Both the position numbers and the translations under genes were made by a program. From the NCBI RefSeq assembly GCF_037120705.1, contig NZ_JAWLJU010000002.1, forward strand, positions 1,674,001-1,738,000: DNA of 64,000 bases. Direction: 5' to 3'. Below the pieces are notes generated by a model, which was not told the DNA's origin, did not search any database, and saw nothing but the letters and a program-made list of their open reading frames with translations. The DNA comes from Pseudoalteromonas sp. UG3-2. GTDB taxonomy: Bacteria > Pseudomonadota > Gammaproteobacteria > Enterobacterales > Alteromonadaceae. This document shows, piece by piece, positions 9,094 to 17,790 of the stretch; position 1 is the stretch's first letter, and each line of letters opens with the position of its first letter.

Positions 9094-9509
9094 CAAGAGA
9101 ACCTCGGCACTTCAAGAATGGTCTCTTCACCGGAAATGGTATTGGTGATTTTTACTGTGATCGAATCGGGTGTACTGGTGATCACCTGAATTTGATAATC
9201 GCCGCTCATAAACATGGCATCTTGATTAAAGATACTATCTTCAACGTCATCGCCAAAGGCCATCCCTGTTATTTCTCTCACCATACGGTTTAAATAGGTT
9301 CGCTCTAACGATTCTTGGAATTTTTCACCATAGTTTTTTTCTATATTCGGCGCGCGGTGCTTATTTTGCGCTTGCGCCTTGCTTAACAGCATATTGGCAT
9401 TAAGTGGGTTACCACCAAATGAGGGGTTAATGGGTTTGTACACAATTTCTGTTGCCGCCGCTGAAAAGCAGCTCAAGGCAATGAGGCTGCTGATTATTTT
9501 TGTTGTCAT
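9093..9509 (-). CDS. csgF: CsgF, curli assembly and nucleation factor
   Basis: 138 residues from the ATG at 9509 (GGTGG five bases before); an earlier in-frame GTG at 9518 would overlap csgE. The length equals that of E. coli CsgF. After the signal peptide comes the hallmark segment INPSFGGNPLNANMLLSKAQAQN, which in E. coli inserts into the CsgG pore. CsgF links the CsgG channel to surface nucleation of curli fibres. The gene begins three bases after the csgE stop and its stop overlaps the csgG start, so the three genes are translationally linked. Confidence 0.95.
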   Translation of the reverse strand: MTTKIISSLIALSCFSAAATEIVYKPINPSFGGNPLNANMLLSKAQAQNKHRAPNIEKNYGEKFQESLERTYLNRMVREITGMAFGDDVEDSIFNQDAMFMSGDYQIQVITSTPDSITVKITNTISGEETILEVPRFS

Positions 9510-9511
9510 GG

Positions 9512-9913
9512 TTACCACCCGCTACTGGCTAAATCTTTGGAGCCTTGTTGATAGTGTTGTCTTGCCATGGCATCCATAATGGCAAATATGGCCGTTTCCA
9601 CTCGCTCATCGACCGAGCTACCGCGCCTGCCCATGGCTGTGGCATAAACGGCTTTGTCGTTCATTACCACTTCTAATCGCGTTCCGGCTCTTGGCAACAC
9701 CGTTTCTTTGATGGTGACGTTGACGCCAGCGGTGTCTGGCACATCACGCCACAGCTGTGAAAATTGAAAGTAAAACTGATGGCCAAAGCGACTGATGGAC
9801 TGATCCATCACTAAGCCATCAATTTCGACTTCTTGCCTTGCCTGCAGCGCACCACTGCCAAGGCTTAGAACGGTTAAGAGTGCGAATAGTGTTATTTTAT
9901 TGTTCTTGAGCAC
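9512..9913 (-). CDS. csgE: CsgE, periplasmic curli secretion adaptor
   Basis: 133 residues starting at GTG 9913, with GGGAAAGA just upstream. A signal peptide (LFALLTVLSLGSGALQA) is followed by the CsgE domain: EIDGLVMDQSISRFGHQFYFQFSQLW, TVLPRAGTRLEVVMNDKAVYATAMGRR. CsgE caps the periplasmic face of the CsgG channel and gives it substrate selectivity. First gene of csgEFG. The promoter must lie in or beyond repeat cluster 3, which begins about 25 bp upstream of the start. Confidence 0.93.
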   Translation of the reverse strand: MLKNNKITLFALLTVLSLGSGALQARQEVEIDGLVMDQSISRFGHQFYFQFSQLWRDVPDTAGVNVTIKETVLPRAGTRLEVVMNDKAVYATAMGRRGSSVDERVETAIFAIMDAMARQHYQQGSKDLASSGW

Positions 9914-9939
9914 AGCTCTTTCCCTATTATTTAAAAATA

Positions 9940-11515
9940 ATCGCGATATAAAATCGCTGCTACACCTAGCGTCATTCCGGACTTGATCCGGAATCCATAT
10001 AAAACCATTGCATCGACATCGGTACCTTTTTATCGCGATGTTAAATCATGAAAACAATCGCGATATAAAATCGCTGCTACGGCATTGTGCGCGTGTTTTA
10101 AATACCGCAGCTATTAACCCAACCTGTACACACGGATTTATTCCGTGGACCTAATGGACCCTGAATCAAGTTCAGGGTGACGTATTTTGTAGCCGCGGAT
10201 TTATTCCGCGAACTCAATGGACCCTGAATCAAATTCAGGGTGACGAGTTTTGTAGGCGCGGATTAATTCCGCGGACCCAATGGACCCTGAATCAAGTTCA
10301 GGGTGACGAATTATATAGCAGCGGATTAATTCCGCGGAAAGACCTCACCTAAAGCTCCCTTGTAGGACCGGCTTTACGCCGGGATCTTTTAGCGCGATAT
10401 AAAATCGCGTCTACAACGTTCCCCTGTTGTGTTATAAAACCGCGCCTACATCAGGCGTCATTCCGGACTTGATCCGGAATCCATATAAAACCATTGCGCC
10501 GGCATCGATATCTTTTTATCGCGGACCCAATGGACCCTGAATCAAGTTCAGGGTGACGAATTATGTAGCAGCGGATTTATTCCGCGGACCCAATGGACCC
10601 TGAATCAAGTTCAGGGTGACGAATTATATAGCAGCGGATTAATTCCGCGGAAAGACCTCACCTAAAGCTCCCTTGTAGGACCGGCTTTACGCCGGGATCT
10701 TTTAGCGCGATATAAAATCGCGTCTACAACGTTCCCCTGTTGTGTTATAAAACCGCGCCTACATCAGGCGTCATTCCGGACTTGATCCGGAATCCATATA
10801 AAACCATTGCGCCGGCATCGATATCTTTTTATCGCGGACCCAATGGACCCTGAATCAAGTTCAGGGTGACGAATTATGTAGCAGCGGATTTATTCCGCGG
10901 TGATACCTCAGCCTAAAGCTCCCTTGTGGGACCGGCTTTATGCCGGGATCTTTTATCGCGATATAAAATCGCTGCTACGACATTGTGCGCGTGTATTAAA
11001 CATCGCGGTCAACAAACCACCCAACCCGTACCCACGGGTTTACTCCGCGAACCCAGTGGACCCTGAATCAAGTTCAGGGTGACGAATTATGTAGCAGCGG
11101 ATTTATTCCGCGGTGATACCTCAGCCTAAAGCTCCCTTGTGGGACCGGCTTTATGCCGGGATCTTTTATCGCGGTTTAAAATCATGAAAACCATCGCGAT
11201 ATAAAATCGCTGCTACGACATCGTGCATTTGTTTAGAGCACCAAAATCAATAACCTCTCCGGGCCCGTAGCAGCGGATTTATTCCGCGACCTCGTGACCA
11301 CAACACATAACCATAAAAACAATCGCGATATAAAATCGCTGCTACGACATTGTGCGCGTGTCTTAAACATCGCGGTCAACAAACCAGCCAACCCGTAGGC
11401 GCGGATTTATTCCGCGAACCCAATGGACCCTGAATCAAGTTCAGGGTGACTAATTTTGTAGGCGCGGATTTATTTCGCGACCCCAATGGACCCTGAATAA
11501 AGTTCAGGGTCACGG
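9940..11515. repeat. REP cluster 3 (between csgE and the curlin gene)
   Basis: Nearly 1.6 kb of GTAG-headed and GTCA-headed palindromes, with no plausible gene. By eye there are at least nine CCCTGAATCAAGTTCAGGG-type hairpins and three TTCCGGACTTGATCCGGAA hairpins, interleaved with GTAG-type hairpins in both orientations. It contains a near-perfect 313-bp tandem duplication (listed separately) and a further duplicated stretch of about 100 bp at 10868 and 11081. The block separates the curlin gene from csgEFG, which are on the same strand; if they share a transcript it must read through this block. Confidence 0.93.
10268..10893. repeat. Tandem duplication of a 313-bp REP-containing unit
   Basis: Two successive 313-bp copies (about 10268-10580 and 10581-10893) carry the same ordered elements: GTCA hairpin, GTAG hairpin, GCCGG hairpin, inverted GTAG hairpin, CCGGA hairpin. 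I found no difference when reading the shared interior base by base, so the duplication is recent. Confidence 0.88.
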
Positions 11516-11525
11516 TATGGGCTTT

Positions 11526-13076
11526 TTATTGTTGCGTGATGGTGGCTACGTTGTTGTCGCCTACTTGGGTAACGGTGATATTTTGGCCGCTGCTGGCGAT
11601 GCCGCCTTGTACTAGGTTGCCGTTGCCGAGCTGGCTTACCGTTAGGCTGTTGTCGTCACCGTTAATAACAAAGGCGCCTTGGTCCATGCCGACCACAAAG
11701 TTATTGTCGCCACTTTGGGTGATGTCGAGCATATTGCGGCTGCCTTCGAGCATGATATCAATAGCATTAAACTCACCAGATTGCGCAATATCCACTTGGT
11801 TACTGCTGCTATCAAACACACTGCTCATGGTGACTGCTGCGCCATTGCCCATACCGTCTTGGGCAATATCAATTTGGTTGTCGTTGCTGGCAAGGCTGAC
11901 ATCAGGGTAAGAAGACTGCACCAGCACTTCGTTTTCACTGCCGCTTTGGGTGACATCCACATCGTTATTGTTGCCGTTAAAATTAGCGACATGAGCTTGG
12001 TTGTTATCGCCCAACTGCATGGCACTAAACTCATTGTTATTGCCAGCTACACCTAAATACACATCGTTATTGCCAGCTACACCTAAATACACATCGTTAT
12101 TATTGCCATCTTGCAGTGCCATAAACTGGTTATCGTCACCGATGACATCCGCGGCGGCTTGGTTTTCGCTGCCATTTTGTTGTGCTACCACCTCGTTGTC
12201 GGCGCCTACCAGCATGTCTGAGGTAAAGCTGTTTAACGAGCCTTCTTGATCAATACTGAGCTCATTATCGCTGCCTGAAATCTCAAACACAGAAACCGTA
12301 TTGTCTTCCCCTTCAGACTGCTCAATCGCCACTTCGATATTGTCGCCAATTAGAGTCTCAATTTGGATTTCGTTGTAGTCACCGCTTTGCCGCGTTTCAA
12401 TTTCGTTATTGCTGCCCTCAATACTGACCAAGCCAAATTGGTTATAAAAGCCATTTTGGTCCAGCGCGATGTCGTTCATATCGCCTTGAACCGACTCCAG
12501 CGTTGCCTCATTCCAGGTACCCGATTGCGTTGCTGAAACCGTATTTTGGCTGCCTTGCATATCCAGATTATAAAACCAATGGCCACCAGCGCCTTGGGTC
12601 ACTGTAATGTTATTTTGGTCGCCAGTGATTTTGTTAATGGCTTCGTTATTAATGCCTAATAAACCAGTGCCTGACTGCATCACATCAATGTTATTAGCAT
12701 CACCGGTTAACTCTGTTGCTACGCCATTGACTTCGCCATCTTGAGTATAGGTTTGGGTGTTGTTGTTACCTGTGGTGGTGATAAATGCGGCGTTATCAGA
12801 ACCGTTTTGGGTTGCCACAGTGGCGTTATTGTCACCGACGGTGGTGATCTCGGTTAAATTTGCCGTACCTAACTGCGTGGTTTCCAGTTCATTGCCACCT
12901 TGTTCGGCTGCGGTTTGCGAAATAGTAAGTTCGTTGCTTTCACCGGCGGCTCTTTCAGCTTGGGCAAGCACCGATGTCGACAGTGGCTTGTCTGCCTTAT
13001 CTGCAGCCAGTGCTGCTGTAGAGTGTGTTAGTGCAATAGCGATAGCAGCACTTACGATTGATTTTGAAAACTTCAC
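11526..13076 (-). CDS. Very large curlin-repeat protein, predicted curli fibre subunit
   Basis: 516 residues from the GTG at 13076, chosen because AAGGAG lies six bases upstream and the first residues then form a clean signal peptide (FSKSIVSAAIAIALTHSTAALA). The rest consists of about 20 curlin units of roughly 22 residues with the Q-x-G-x-x-N pattern, e.g. ITQSGDNN, VTQSGSEN, IAQSGEFN, VTQVGDNNVATITQQ. E. coli CsgA and CsgB have five units each in about 150 residues; here one protein has about four times as many and no second curlin gene is visible. It is rich in Asp, Glu and Asn. A 30-bp perfect tandem duplication (12041-12100) repeats ten residues. CsgEFG are downstream on the same strand, so it is the probable secreted substrate. 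Confidence 0.9.
   Translation of the reverse strand: MKFSKSIVSAAIAIALTHSTAALAADKADKPLSTSVLAQAERAAGESNELTISQTAAEQGGNELETTQLGTANLTEITTVGDNNATVATQNGSDNAAFITTTGNNNTQTYTQDGEVNGVATELTGDANNIDVMQSGTGLLGINNEAINKITGDQNNITVTQGAGGHWFYNLDMQGSQNTVSATQSGTWNEATLESVQGDMNDIALDQNGFYNQFGLVSIEGSNNEIETRQSGDYNEIQIETLIGDNIEVAIEQSEGEDNTVSVFEISGSDNELSIDQEGSLNSFTSDMLVGADNEVVAQQNGSENQAAADVIGDDNQFMALQDGNNNDVYLGVAGNNDVYLGVAGNNNEFSAMQLGDNNQAHVANFNGNNNDVDVTQSGSENEVLVQSSYPDVSLASNDNQIDIAQDGMGNGAAVTMSSVFDSSSNQVDIAQSGEFNAIDIMLEGSRNMLDITQSGDNNFVVGMDQGAFVINGDDNSLTVSQLGNGNLVQGGIASSGQNITVTQVGDNNVATITQQ
12041..12100 (-). repeat. Perfect 30-bp tandem duplication inside the curlin gene
   Basis: The 30 bases at 12041-12070 are repeated exactly at 12071-12100, in frame, duplicating the ten-residue segment NNDVYLGVAG without the usual Gln, so one curlin unit is longer than the others. 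Confidence 0.95.
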
Positions 13077-13696
13077 ACTGTTCTCCTTAGAGATCTCTGT
13101 TTTATTTTTGTGTAAGTACAAAGTTTGATTAGAGTTGTTGCCGGACTCCACTGCACACAAATTTATACTTAATGTATGCCAGCCTCGCTGGCTGGCATTG
13201 AATTACTCACCATCCAAATGGTTACCAGAAGTTTACATTTGGCGTATTCGCTTACTGTTATTTTCTCTATCCGCTGCCAATATGCACAAACGAACTAAGT
13301 TATAACGATACGCCTTCAACCACTCTAAATTGGGAACAGGCGAAGATAAATTAGCAGTTTTTATGAAATAAAAACCCATTAAATTTCATATAAATAAAGT
13401 AACAAAAAAGAAAACCAGTAAATAAAAAAGCTTCACTGCCAAAAAAGCATGAGCAAACATGCATCAACCAGCACGCAATCACTGCCATAAAAAAGCACCA
13501 ATTTAAGCGCATTTTATTTAGCCAAAACCACAAAAAAGAGGGATTTTATGTTTTAACTATTTTTTTACATTGCATATCCCAAAAACAGAGACTAGGTTTT
13601 TAAACGTTGCCAACCAAAACCACCATTCATACCAGAGCGTTAATTCAAGACTTGGCTAACCAAGCCGTTAGTCACAAAAAGTGAATAGGAATAACA
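13077..13696. other. AT-rich divergent control region between the curlin and protease genes
   Basis: 620 bp between divergent genes, free of REP elements and strongly AT-rich, in contrast to nearly every other gap nearby. It must hold the curlin promoter (minus) and the protease promoter (plus). The only clear structure is the hairpin at 13176-13198. A 60-codon hydrophobic open frame at 13351-13533 (minus) has no ribosome site and looks like chance. Confidence 0.6.
13176..13198 (-). promoter_or_regulatory. Perfect hairpin upstream of the curlin gene
   Basis: ATGCCAGCC (13176-13184) and GGCTGGCAT (13190-13198) form a nine-pair stem with a five-base loop, exactly 100 bp before the curlin start. 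No T-run follows on either strand, so it may be a 5'-leader structure or operator rather than a terminator. Confidence 0.5.
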
Positions 13697-16198
13697 ATGA
13701 AATCAAAACTTTCGAAATTAAGCTTGGCGCTACTGCCAGCTCTAACCTTATCAGCACAAGCGGCAGTACAAATTGAAACCACCAAAACCATCGCAGATGA
13801 CAGCATCTTAGTGGTATTTAAAGAAAACACTTCAGCAGCCCTGCGTGCCAACGCTCGCAACCTAGTAAAGGCCACCATGGCAGACCATAATGCCGATGGC
13901 ATCGATGACAAATACCGCCATGTATTAAAAGGCCGATTGGCCAACTTTAAGCTCAATAATAACAACGCCAAAGAAGCCATTGCTAAGCTGGCCAAGCACC
14001 CTGCCGTTGAATACGTTGAGCCCGATTATCAAGTTCAAGCACTGGGCATTCCTGACGATAGCCGTTTTGATGAGCTATGGGGCTTAAACAACTCTGGACA
14101 AACTGGCGGTACGGCAGATGCCGATATTGACGCCCCCGAAGCGTGGGATATTACCGTGGGCTCTCGTGATGTGATTGTCGGCGTGATTGATACTGGGGTC
14201 GACTATACTCACCCAGACCTGGCCGCCAATGCATGGCAAAACCCAGGTGAAATTGCCGGCGATGGCATCGATAACGACGACAATGGCTACATTGATGATG
14301 TCTATGGTATTAATGCCATCACAGGTACGGGCGACCCAATGGACGACCAAGGCCATGGTACGCACGTATCGGGCACCATTGGCGCAACGGGTAACGATGC
14401 TCTGGGCGTGGCTGGGGTTAACCACGAAGTGTCGATCGTGGGCTGTAAGTTCTTAAGTGCTTCAGGCTCGGGGTCAACCTCAGATGCCATTGAATGTATT
14501 GACTACATGGTGGCGCTGAAAGACGCAGGCCATAATGTGCGCGTAACCAATAACAGCTGGGGTGGCGGCGGCTTTAGTCAAGCGCTGTCTGATGCCATTA
14601 CGGCCAGTGAAAACGCCGATATTTTGTTTGTTGCAGCGGCCGGTAACAGTGCGGTTGATAACGACCAAAATCCACATTACCCATCAAGCTACGAGCAAGA
14701 CAGCGTTCTGGCCATTGCCAGCACTACCCATACCGATGCCATGTCTTCTTTCTCGCAATGGGGTGTAACGTCTGTGGACATGGGCGCACCAGGTAGCGAT
14801 ATTTTATCCACGGTACCAGGTGGCGGCTATTCCAGCTACTCAGGAACATCGATGGCGACACCGCATGTGGCTGGTGCTGCAGCCTTGGTGCTGTCTATCA
14901 ATCCAACACTTTCCGCCATTGAACTGAAAAACCTACTGATGCAAAGCGGTGACGATAACGCCGATTTAGCCGACAAAACCGTCTCTGGTAAACGCCTAAA
15001 TGTGAATCAGGCGGTGATCGATGCCGATCCGGAGCCTGGCTTTAGAGTGTCGGCACGCCCTGGTGATCAAGAGATCACCGCAGGCGATACCGCAACGTAC
15101 GAGTTTAGCTTTAGCTCAGTGGCCGATTGGCAAGGCAGCATTGACCTTAGCCTAACATCACCAATTGCTGGCGCTACGCTGTCGGCAGAAGTGGCGATGC
15201 CGGGTGACACAGTAACATTAACTGTGCCTACAACGGCAGAAACACAATGGGGCGATTACAGCTTTACCCTAGATACCACATCAGGTGAGCTAAGCGACCA
15301 AGAAACGGTATCGCTGTATGTATTGCCACAAGGACTGAACGAGTTCAGCTACCAAAACACTACTCCGGTTGAGATCCCAGACAACGATGCCACTGGTATC
15401 ACTTCCACCATTACCGTGGCCGATAGCGTAACAGTGTTTGATAGCAATACCCTAGTTGATATCACCCACACTTACATCGGCGACTTGCTCATAACACTAA
15501 CCTCACCGGCAGGCACAGTAGCAACACTGCACAATCGTCAAGGTGGCGGCGATGACAACTTGAATCAAACCTTTAACTCAGCGGCGTTTAACGGCGAAGT
15601 GGCAACGGGCGATTGGACCCTAACGGTGTCTGATAACGCCGGCATCGACACTGGTACACTAAACAGCTGGACGCTCAATCTAACTGGCCTGGGTGAAGTA
15701 TTACCACAACCACCGCAAGCAGGCTTTAGCTACAGCGCAGATGGCTTAAACGTTAACTTTACTGACGACAGCCGTGACGCCAATGACGACATCGTCAGCT
15801 GGGAGTGGGACTTTGGTGATGGCAGCATCAGCACCGACACCAACCCTATGCACCAATTTGCCGCAGGCGGCGAATACAGCGTGTCACTCACCGTAACCGA
15901 TAGCGAAGGTAACACTGACACCACCAGCCAAACCGTGGTGGTTAGCAGTGACAACATTGAGCTTGATGTGGTGCGCGCCAACAAATCACGCTTAGGCTTT
16001 ATCCGCGTAGAGCTAGCATGGCAAGGCAGCAGCGCCGATGAAGTCACCATCTACCGCGATGGCCGCGCCCTAGATACCGTGAACAACAGCGGCAAATACC
16101 GCGACTTCGCACGGGACGTGAACGCCACCAGCATGACCTACCAAGTATGCCAAAGCGGCGACATCTGCTCTAACGAAGTGACCGTTAACTTCGAGTAA
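13697..16198 (+). CDS. Secreted subtilisin-like serine protease with P domain and PKD domain
   Basis: 833 residues. Signal peptide (LALLPALTLSAQA), an inhibitor-I9-type propeptide (about 35-112, ending VEYVEPDY), then the S8 catalytic domain with the full triad: D165 in GVIDTGVDYTHPDL, H223 in GHGTHVSGT and S385 in GTSMATPHVAG, plus the oxyanion Asn317 in AAGNS. A pro-protein-convertase P domain follows (about 555-670, TSTITVADSVTVFD ... HTYIGDLLITLTSPAGT) and then a PKD domain (about 680-765, VSWEWDFGDGS). This architecture is common in exported proteases of marine Alteromonadales. Ribosome site AGGA precedes the ATG. Single gene, closed by a strong terminator. Its link to the adjacent curlin gene is position only. 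Confidence 0.95.
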   Translation: MKSKLSKLSLALLPALTLSAQAAVQIETTKTIADDSILVVFKENTSAALRANARNLVKATMADHNADGIDDKYRHVLKGRLANFKLNNNNAKEAIAKLAKHPAVEYVEPDYQVQALGIPDDSRFDELWGLNNSGQTGGTADADIDAPEAWDITVGSRDVIVGVIDTGVDYTHPDLAANAWQNPGEIAGDGIDNDDNGYIDDVYGINAITGTGDPMDDQGHGTHVSGTIGATGNDALGVAGVNHEVSIVGCKFLSASGSGSTSDAIECIDYMVALKDAGHNVRVTNNSWGGGGFSQALSDAITASENADILFVAAAGNSAVDNDQNPHYPSSYEQDSVLAIASTTHTDAMSSFSQWGVTSVDMGAPGSDILSTVPGGGYSSYSGTSMATPHVAGAAALVLSINPTLSAIELKNLLMQSGDDNADLADKTVSGKRLNVNQAVIDADPEPGFRVSARPGDQEITAGDTATYEFSFSSVADWQGSIDLSLTSPIAGATLSAEVAMPGDTVTLTVPTTAETQWGDYSFTLDTTSGELSDQETVSLYVLPQGLNEFSYQNTTPVEIPDNDATGITSTITVADSVTVFDSNTLVDITHTYIGDLLITLTSPAGTVATLHNRQGGGDDNLNQTFNSAAFNGEVATGDWTLTVSDNAGIDTGTLNSWTLNLTGLGEVLPQPPQAGFSYSADGLNVNFTDDSRDANDDIVSWEWDFGDGSISTDTNPMHQFAAGGEYSVSLTVTDSEGNTDTTSQTVVVSSDNIELDVVRANKSRLGFIRVELAWQGSSADEVTIYRDGRALDTVNNSGKYRDFARDVNATSMTYQVCQSGDICSNEVTVNFE

Positions 16199-16219
16199 GT
16201 TTCCCCCAATACCACACCC

Positions 16220-16243
16220 CAAGCCCCGCAAGGGGCTTTTTTG
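16220..16243 (+). terminator. Intrinsic terminator of the protease gene
   Basis: AAGCCCC-GCA-AGGGGCTT followed by a run of T, 22 bases after the stop codon: a textbook Rho-independent terminator. Confidence 0.9.
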
Positions 16244-16249
16244 TTGGTC

Positions 16250-16663
16250 GTAGCAAATAAATTCCGCAACGAAACCGAGCGCAACGACACCTCCAACCCC
16301 GTAGCAGCGGATTTATTCCGCGACCTCGTGACCACAACACATAACCATAAAGACAATCGCAATATAAAATCATGAAAACAATCGCTATATAAAATCTTAA
16401 AAACAATCGCTATATAAAATCGCTGCTACGACATGGTGCGCGCGTTTCAAACTCCTAGCCCAACAACACCTCCAACCCCGTAGCAGCGGATTTATTTCGC
16501 GACCTCGTGACCACAACACATAACCATAAAGACAATCGCAATATAAAATCATGAAAACAATCGCGATATAAAATCGCTGCTACGAGATTGTGCATGTGTT
16601 TAGATGCACCGAAATCAATAACCTCTCCGGGCTCGTAGCAGCGGATTTATTCCGCGACCTTTG
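16250..16663. repeat. REP cluster 4 (left of the RAYT gene)
   Basis: About 400 bp made of three inverted GTAG-type pairs, each of a left arm ATCGCTGCTAC and a right arm GTAGCAGCGGA-TTTAT-TCCGC separated by about 55 bp (the first lacks a good left arm). No GTCA-headed elements are seen in this block. It ends about 60 bp before the RAYT start codon. Confidence 0.92.
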
Positions 16664-16721
16664 CAAAAGTAACCAGCAATGACGATACTCTATAGGCCAA
16701 TCATCGTTATAAGGATTTAAC

Positions 16722-17168
16722 ATGTTTAGATGCCAAAACCTGCGCAAATATCGCCACTCTGCGCGAAACCACTTTTATGCCATCACAATCAATTGCCGCA
16801 AACGAAAGAAGGTATTTACCTCATTTAAGCTATGCTCAATCTCGTGCCAAACTATTTTTCAGTGTAACAAAGAGGGGTTATTTAAACTGATTGCATTTGT
16901 AATTATGCCTGATCACATTCACCTTATAATTCAATTAAACGGCACCTTAGATTTGCCAGACAGTGTCAAAGCGACTAAAGGCCGAGTTGCATCCTGCTTG
17001 AGAGAATTCAGCCTCTTCAATATTTGGCAAAAAGGTTATTACGAACGACAAATTAGAGATGAAAGCGAATTGCGAGAGCAAGCCAGGTACATTATCAGAA
17101 ACCCAATTAGAGCTGAGCTGATAACCAAGGTAGGTAATTATCCATATTGGTATTGTATATGGGTCTGA
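16722..17168 (+). CDS. REP-associated tyrosine transposase (RAYT, Y1 HUH endonuclease)
   Basis: 148 residues with all hallmarks of the RAYT branch of the Y1/IS200-like nucleases: ITINCRKRKK strand, HUH motif in MPDHIHLII (H65, H67), then FNIWQKGYYERQIRDESELREQARYIIRNPIRAEL with the catalytic tyrosine at Y123, aligning with Tyr115 of the E. coli enzyme, and a PYW ending. These single-copy enzymes cut and join REP hairpins that carry a 5' GTAG tetranucleotide and are thought to spread them. Here REP clusters of exactly that type lie on both sides. Nothing is missing and AAGGA stands seven bases before the ATG, so the gene looks intact and active. No terminal repeats of its own are visible. Confidence 0.93.
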   Translation: MFRCQNLRKYRHSARNHFYAITINCRKRKKVFTSFKLCSISCQTIFQCNKEGLFKLIAFVIMPDHIHLIIQLNGTLDLPDSVKATKGRVASCLREFSLFNIWQKGYYERQIRDESELREQARYIIRNPIRAELITKVGNYPYWYCIWV

Positions 17169-17182
17169 TAAACCTGAAATTC

Positions 17183-17735
17183 ATTGCAATATAAAATCAT
17201 AAAAACAATCGCGATATAAAATCATAAAAACAATCGCGATATAAAATCGCTGCTACGACATCGTGCATATGTTTAGAGCTCCAAAATCAATAACCACTCC
17301 AACCCCGTAGCAGCGGACTTATTCCGCGACCTCCTGACCATAGCCACATAATCTAAAAACCACCACGATATGAAATCATGAAAACAATCGCGATATAAAA
17401 TCGCTGCTACGACATGGTGCACGCGTTTCAAACTCCTAGCCCAACAACACCTCCAACCCCATAGCAGCGGATTTATTCCGCGACCTCCTGACCACAACAC
17501 ATAACCATAAAAACAATCGCGATATGAAATCGCTGCTACGAGATTGTGCATGTGTTTAGAGCACCGAAATCAATAACCTCTCCGGGCTCGTAGCAGCGGA
17601 TTTATTCCGCGATCTCCTGACCACAACACATAACCATAAAAACAATCGCGATATGAAATCATGAAAATAATCGCGATATAAAATCGCTGCTACGAGATTG
17701 TGCATATGTTCTCAACACCGAGCCCCCGTAGCGGT
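17183..17735. repeat. REP cluster 5 (right of the RAYT gene)
   Basis: About 550 bp of GTAG-type inverted pairs only, at least four, following the RAYT stop by about 15 bp; the unit of left arm, 55-bp middle, right arm and a CTCGTGACC/CTCCTGACC..CATAACCATAAAAACA linker repeats with few changes. The linker contains no palindrome. No gene is credible. Confidence 0.92.
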
Positions 17736-17790
17736 TGCAAAATTCCCCATTAGCTTCCACAATTGGGCAAATACTCAACAAGGATGAACA

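Noticed and set aside
11536..12249. Open frames on the plus strand opposite the curlin gene
   Set aside because: Their repetitive Leu/Ser/Pro content is the reverse reading of the curlin repeats.
13351..13533. 60-codon hydrophobic open frame upstream of the curlin gene
   Set aside because: Phe/Leu/Lys content reflects AT-rich DNA and no ribosome site precedes it.
17273..17551. Recurring short open frames reading MHNLVAAILYRDCFYGYVLW... in several gaps
   Set aside because: They are translations of the REP units, appear wherever the units are in tandem and have no ribosome sites.
16250..17735. Composite transposon or IS element around the RAYT gene
   Set aside because: No target duplication or terminal repeats specific to the gene; the flanking repeats occur in many other gaps without it.
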